From Lodderomyces elongisporus (Eukaryota > Ascomycota > Pichiomycetes > Serinales > Debaryomycetaceae), in the NCBI RefSeq assembly GCF_030384665.1, contig NC_083677.1, positions 620,001 to 684,000 on the forward strand: a stretch of 64,000 nt of DNA, in the 5' to 3' direction. Position numbers and translations under genes: made by a program. The notes below the pieces were generated by a model. The model ran no database searches. It was not told the DNA's origin and worked only from the letters and a program-made list of their open reading frames with translations. Position 1 is the stretch's first letter, and the number at the start of each line of letters is the position of its first letter. Below, in pieces: positions 60,108 through 64,000 of this stretch.

Positions 60108-60575
60108 ATGAAGATCGAAGTTGATTCATTCTCAGGTTCTAAGATCTACCCAGGTAGAGGAACTTTGTTCGTCAGAGGAGACTCCAAAATTTTCAGATTC
60201 CAATCATCAAAGTCTGCTTCCCTTTTCCAACAAAGAAAAAACCCAAGAAGAATTTCATGGACCGTTTTGTACAGAAGACACCACAAAAAGGGTATTTCAG
60301 AAGAAACTTCTAAGAAGAGAACCAGAAAGACCGTTAAGCACCAAAGAGCTATTGTCGGTGCTTCATTGGAATTGATCAAAGAAAGAAGAAGCCAAAAGCC
60401 ATCTGACAGAAAGGCTGCTAGAGAATCAAAGTTGGCCAAGGACAAGGAAGCTAAGAAGGCTGCTAAGGCTGCTAGAAAAGCTGAAAAGGCCAAGGCTGCT
60501 GCTTCAGGTGCTTCAGTTGTTTCCAAGCAAGGTGCCAAGGGTTCATTCCAAAAAGTCAAGGCTACCTCCCGTTAA
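60108..60575 (+). CDS. RPL24: 60S ribosomal protein L24 (eL24)
   Basis: 155 residues from the ATG at 60108, identical in length to yeast L24. MKIEVDSFSGSKIYPGRGTLFVRGDSK, FQQRKNPRRISWTVLYRRHHKKG and the Lys/Ala-rich tail are diagnostic. It lacks the four-Cys zinc ribbon of archaeal L24e, as usual in yeasts. The codon set (GCT, AAG, AGA, GTC) shows high expression. The 5'-UTR intron and divergent arrangement with RPL30 suggest shared control. Confidence 0.97.
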   Translation: MKIEVDSFSGSKIYPGRGTLFVRGDSKIFRFQSSKSASLFQQRKNPRRISWTVLYRRHHKKGISEETSKKRTRKTVKHQRAIVGASLELIKERRSQKPSDRKAARESKLAKDKEAKKAAKAARKAEKAKAAASGASVVSKQGAKGSFQKVKATSR

Positions 60576-60798
60576 GTAGTTTAGCTTTCTGTACTTTTTA
60601 ATAACTAACACCATTTTACATTTGAATGCCTTTGTAATTTTTACACCTAGTTCTTTTGTTACTGTTGAAAATGAATTTTTTATTTTATTTTATTTTTTTT
60701 TTGCTTTCAATCAAATGTATTGAAGTAACTTTGAATCGCCATTTGCGGCTGTCTATATATATATATATATATTTGTAATCACTGACATTAAACAATGT

Positions 60799-61863
60799 TT
60801 AGCACAGAATACAGTACTCGCCAAAAGTGAATGATTCTTTCTTTTCGGCAAAGCTCAAAATTGTTTTGGTTTCATTGTCCCCTGCTCTATAGCCAAAATG
60901 GAAGGACTCTGTCGAGTGTCCGTATATCAATGAAATTTTCTTTACATGTTCACAGCCACCATTGTTATTGACAATATTGACTATTGGCTCAATAATTACA
61001 ATAAAGCCAATATAGAGCTCTGAATCCAAAGCGAATAATTCTTTTGACAAATTTGGCCCCCACTCTAATTCTCCAAATCGTGTACTAAATTTTTCGACTA
61101 GAAACGAGGCTAAATTATATCGTATTATTTGTTCTCCGTTTCCTGAACACATGCAACTAATTTTTAACCCATTGGTCTCTTTATGACTTATTGCTGCATT
61201 GATAACTCCAGCACATCCGATACGCCCTGGTAATTTGAAAAAATTACCTCCCGAAGAAGTCACCATTACAAAACCATGCTCTTTGATTTGAGTCAACCCT
61301 ACTGTATCAGAAATTTCCTCTTTTGCTGTTGTAGAAATGCCATCAGTATTGTATATTTCATATATCCTTTGTGCCTTTGCACTTATGAGATCCTCGTCCT
61401 TATCTTCGTTGATTTTCATATAGCTCTTCAAACTTGTACAGTTCAAAGATATAGGCATTGTCAAGTATGGAGTTTCCGCATATTGTTGTTCAAGCTCGCC
61501 AAATATGCGTACCATTTCTCTTGTCGGCTCACGGCATTTCAAACCTGTAATGGATCCTATTCGAACTGCCTTGGTTTCGGGTTGAGTAGGTTTAGTACCA
61601 TTCTGTGGAAGCCTACAATTGTTAGCCCAAGAAGCATGAAATGATGATGCAGAATCAATGAAACTTGCATCAATCTCGACTTTTCCTACTTTGTTGAGAC
61701 TTGAACCATACCCTGTGTTTGTAAGATTGGATACCTCTACCTCACTGGCGGCATCAAGAATGTTGTTATGTGAAAGTGCTTTCCGAAGCAAATTGGAATA
61801 TTTTTTGTTGGAGGTCACTGCATGATTCCCGGCCCCTATATGTATAACCAATAAATCTTTCAT
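60799..61863 (-). CDS. Taspase-like threonine (asparaginase-2 family) Ntn hydrolase
   Basis: 354 residues from the ATG at 61863. The N-terminal VIHIGAGNHAV and TNTGYGSSLNKVGKVEIDAS match the HxGAGYH and TNAGMGSNLN...DAS blocks of taspase-1. The autocleavage site is DTVG with predicted nucleophile T187, followed by MVTSSGGNFFKLPGRIGCAG. Cleavage before T187 would give alpha and beta subunits. The family includes glycosylasparaginases, isoaspartyl peptidases and the protease taspase-1. The present protein is nearest the taspase side by its long alpha chain. Its substrate in yeast is unknown. Confidence 0.85.
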   Translation of the reverse strand: MKDLLVIHIGAGNHAVTSNKKYSNLLRKALSHNNILDAASEVEVSNLTNTGYGSSLNKVGKVEIDASFIDSASSFHASWANNCRLPQNGTKPTQPETKAVRIGSITGLKCREPTREMVRIFGELEQQYAETPYLTMPISLNCTSLKSYMKINEDKDEDLISAKAQRIYEIYNTDGISTTAKEEISDTVGLTQIKEHGFVMVTSSGGNFFKLPGRIGCAGVINAAISHKETNGLKISCMCSGNGEQIIRYNLASFLVEKFSTRFGELEWGPNLSKELFALDSELYIGFIVIIEPIVNIVNNNGGCEHVKKISLIYGHSTESFHFGYRAGDNETKTILSFAEKKESFTFGEYCILC

Positions 61864-62537
61864 TCGAATGAGCGGAAGAAAGAAAAGACAAAAAAAAGAT
61901 ATATTGAAAAAATTCTGTCTTTAAGTACAATTGGCGATTTGTGAGGTCATTGAGCATGTGGTTTCTCCTTAATATAACCAGTTTGAATAAGAATCTCAGA
62001 TTTGACTCTATTTACAACTAGTTCTCAAGTGTGGAACAGATTCAAACAAGTGGACTACAATAATATTCACAAAGCCGATAGTTGGTCCAGAACGGAGCTA
62101 TAATGGATAATCTACTACGCTACCACATCTAGTTTCACACCTTCGACCCCGCCTCCCCGCTTCCTCCTCCTCATCATCATCATTCTTTCCAACTCATAAA
62201 TGTCTACTTCCAATCTCTCCACTTCTCGCCCATTTATTCAAGCTCTATCACAATAGCTGCAAATTAAACTCTCTACCATCCCAAAGGGGTGCTTACACTG
62301 AATAGAATATATAGATGCAGAGTAAATAGATGCAAAAACTATATAGAACAGAGAAACAAAAAACATAAAAAGGGTCAATATATATATGCAATATTTGAAC
62401 ATTCTTCAACTTGCTCCAAAATTCTTATTCTCTTTTCCCTCACGTGAATATGATCATGACTTTTGGGTTAACTTCATACAAATGCACAACAAAATCACAT
62501 CTACTCTTATCATTTCCCACCATAGTCTTTGTGACAT
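61864..62537. other. Intergenic region upstream of the taspase-like gene
   Basis: Contains a CGCTACCA octamer at 62118-62125, a C/T-rich patch with CTC/ATC repeats (62155-62195) and an (AT)n. No gene is seen. Confidence 0.6.
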
Positions 62538-64000
62538 TTATGCATTCTTCTCTGGCAGAGCACTATTTTTCCTGCTTTCAATCATATCTTCAACAATATC
62601 ATCGCTCGTGTGCTGCAATACACCGACAGCTATCGAGTTGGATCGATAGTACGAGGGCCTATTATTGTTAAACTTGTTTCGTGAAGTTTCAAGAATAGCT
62701 TGTTGGTCATTATCCAAATGTTTCACGGCATCGGGGAAAGCCAGGAATATAGGTGCCTTTTTGTAGTGATTATTGAATTGATAATTGTAAATGTTTTCTC
62801 TAAAGAGTTGTTGTTGCGTTTTGGGTTCTGATCTATTTGTAGCATTAGCAACTATTTTGCTAATAACAGAGTCCTTGCGGCGTTGCTTGATATCCTTTGT
62901 GGGTGAAGTCCACTTATTAGATTCATTGGCTTTAGTTTGACCAGTACTCTGATCGATGTTCTGACCAATGCTTTGACCAATGTTCTGGTCTAATTGTTCA
63001 AAGCCTCCATTGATTACAGTAGGCGTCTGAACACGCAAGTTGTTACTTATTGGTGCTGCCTCCATCAATGCCAGCGGAACATCTTCAAACTCCGGAGACC
63101 CAGTATGGAAAATCACTGGTGCAACATCATCGACCCGTTGCATAGTGCCATGCAAATACGGTATATGAGAATCGTGGGACTTTGCACGGTTCTTTGGTGA
63201 CAAAAATGGTGGCCTATTGGAAGGAGCAAGTTTCGAATGAAAAGCCAAGGTTAGCTTTTCTTCATCTGATTCATCATCAGACTCATTGTTATTATTGTCG
63301 TCATCACCAACTTCGTCCTCTTCATCACTGGATGAGGAATTGCTTGAATACGACGAGCACGAGTCACTATTTGACCTATTCGAAAAAAACTCAACTTGTC
63401 CTGAACCAGGTGCAATTCCTTCCTCATCGCTATGTTTTTTAGCATGTAAAGATGTCATGTTATCGCCAACGCGGTTCATCTGATTGGCCAAATTAAAATT
63501 TTCAAACCTACTAGCCAACCCATTAGCGATTTCAGAGCGATGCAAGTCGGCTTCGGAAAAGCTTGATTTACGTCTAAGCATTTGCTTTGCATGGATAGCA
63601 GATGGATCTTTCCCATTCTCTGCAAACTCTTTGTACTTCATTGATAAGTAATCGTCATTAAAACTATCCAATGAGGCAAAACTCTCATTTAGCGGTAACG
63701 ACATAAACGAGCTTTCCATTTGATCATCAAGACCAAGCTGCTTGAGCATAGAACCTTTGAAAAATGGACCATCCTCCTCTTCTTCTTCGTCGTCGTCGTC
63801 GTCGTCATCATCATCGAAATTGCCTCTGGATTTGAATTTTCCACCCTTTCCTGTTTGCTCGTCATCATCCGTCGGCGAGAGAATATCGGATTTAGCATCC
63901 ATTCGATTTATTCTATTCTGATAGAACTCAAAATTCGGCTTTATTGCAGGTACTGGGATTGGAGTGACAAGTGGTGGTGCTGGTGGTGGTGGTGCGGCTG
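62538..64000 (-). CDS. Unidentified acidic Ser/Asn-rich protein, N-terminal part outside the window
   Basis: The frame is open from the right edge to the stop at 62538 (about 487 residues visible). An internal ATG at 63902 exists, but the frame continues upstream with a Pro/Ala-rich stretch (PPPPAPPLVTPIPVPAIKP), so the real start is likely outside. Visible features: an Asp/Glu tract (about 63770-63815), LRRKSSF and other basic Ser sites suited to kinases, a Ser/Asp/Asn tract, and a better-ordered C-terminal part (LFRENIYNYQFNNHYKKAPIF..., SIAVGVLQHTSDDIVEDMI). I do not recognise the family. A scaffold or regulatory subunit would fit the composition. Confidence 0.75.
   Translation of the reverse strand, partial: AAPPPPAPPLVTPIPVPAIKPNFEFYQNRINRMDAKSDILSPTDDDEQTGKGGKFKSRGNFDDDDDDDDDEEEEEDGPFFKGSMLKQLGLDDQMESSFMSLPLNESFASLDSFNDDYLSMKYKEFAENGKDPSAIHAKQMLRRKSSFSEADLHRSEIANGLASRFENFNLANQMNRVGDNMTSLHAKKHSDEEGIAPGSGQVEFFSNRSNSDSCSSYSSNSSSSDEEDEVGDDDNNNNESDDESDEEKLTLAFHSKLAPSNRPPFLSPKNRAKSHDSHIPYLHGTMQRVDDVAPVIFHTGSPEFEDVPLALMEAAPISNNLRVQTPTVINGGFEQLDQNIGQSIGQNIDQSTGQTKANESNKWTSPTKDIKQRRKDSVISKIVANATNRSEPKTQQQLFRENIYNYQFNNHYKKAPIFLAFPDAVKHLDNDQQAILETSRNKFNNNRPSYYRSNSIAVGVLQHTSDDIVEDMIESRKNSALPEKNA

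Noticed and set aside
1..64000. CRISPR arrays, bacterial operons, rRNA or tRNA genes, viral insertions
   Set aside because: None seen; the content is eukaryotic nuclear.

Overview
The window is a gene-dense nuclear chromosome segment of a budding yeast, most likely a CTG-clade (CUG-Ser) Saccharomycotina species of the Candida/Lodderomyces group. The evidence is the protein set (Bgl2, Idi1, Lip5, Hos3, Bem3, Toa1, Fzo1, Sec15, Cox11, Mic10, Kae1, Spc34, L30, L24), yeast-type introns with TACTAAC branch points, AT-rich homopolymer-laden intergenic DNA, many Q/N/D/S tracts in proteins, and in-frame CTG codons at positions where Ser fits the family better than Leu (for example SEC15 codon 197). 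Lodderomyces elongisporus is a guess from the long spacers and low-complexity tracts. I could not check it.

Layout. 0-6 kb: the 5' two-thirds of a vacuolar carboxypeptidase S gene (runs off the left edge), a 3.4-kb gene-free stretch, then a secreted Ser/Thr-rich wall-type protein whose frame is broken by two compensating shifts. 6-16 kb: a long coiled-coil protein, spliced BGL2, a SPOUT-type RNA methyltransferase gene and BFR1. 17-30 kb: IDI1, LIP5, HOS3, BEM3 and TOA1. 31-41 kb: FZO1, DAL3, an IRC6-like gene, SEC15, a small membrane protein and COX11. 41.6-46.1 kb is a second gene desert. 46-55 kb: a ferric-reductase family gene, a solo LTR, a Skg6/Tos2-like membrane protein, MIC10 and CWC23. 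55-64 kb: KAE1/SPC34 (divergent), RPL30/RPL24 (divergent ribosomal protein genes), a taspase-like Ntn hydrolase and an unidentified acidic protein that runs off the right edge.

The genes form no operon or single pathway. They cover wall assembly (BGL2, the S/T-rich protein), polarity and secretion (BEM3, SEC15, Skg6-like, IRC6-like), mitochondria (FZO1, COX11, MIC10, LIP5), spindle (SPC34, perhaps the coiled-coil protein), translation (RPL30, RPL24, KAE1, BFR1) and metabolism (IDI1, DAL3, CPS1, FRE).

The most informative non-coding signals are: a conserved L30 autoregulatory kink-turn that covers the start codon and the non-canonical 5' splice site of RPL30; a 430-bp solo LTR with perfect 5-bp target duplication; a UaY-type TCGG-N6-CCGA palindrome plus GATAAG before DAL3; a sterol-element-like palindrome before IDI1; MCB boxes before SPC34 and the Skg6/Tos2-like gene; a recurring intergenic octamer CGCTACCA; and long poly-G/poly-C runs. 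No new enzyme system or defence-type locus was found. Several short or non-ATG open frames were judged chance frames over repeats.
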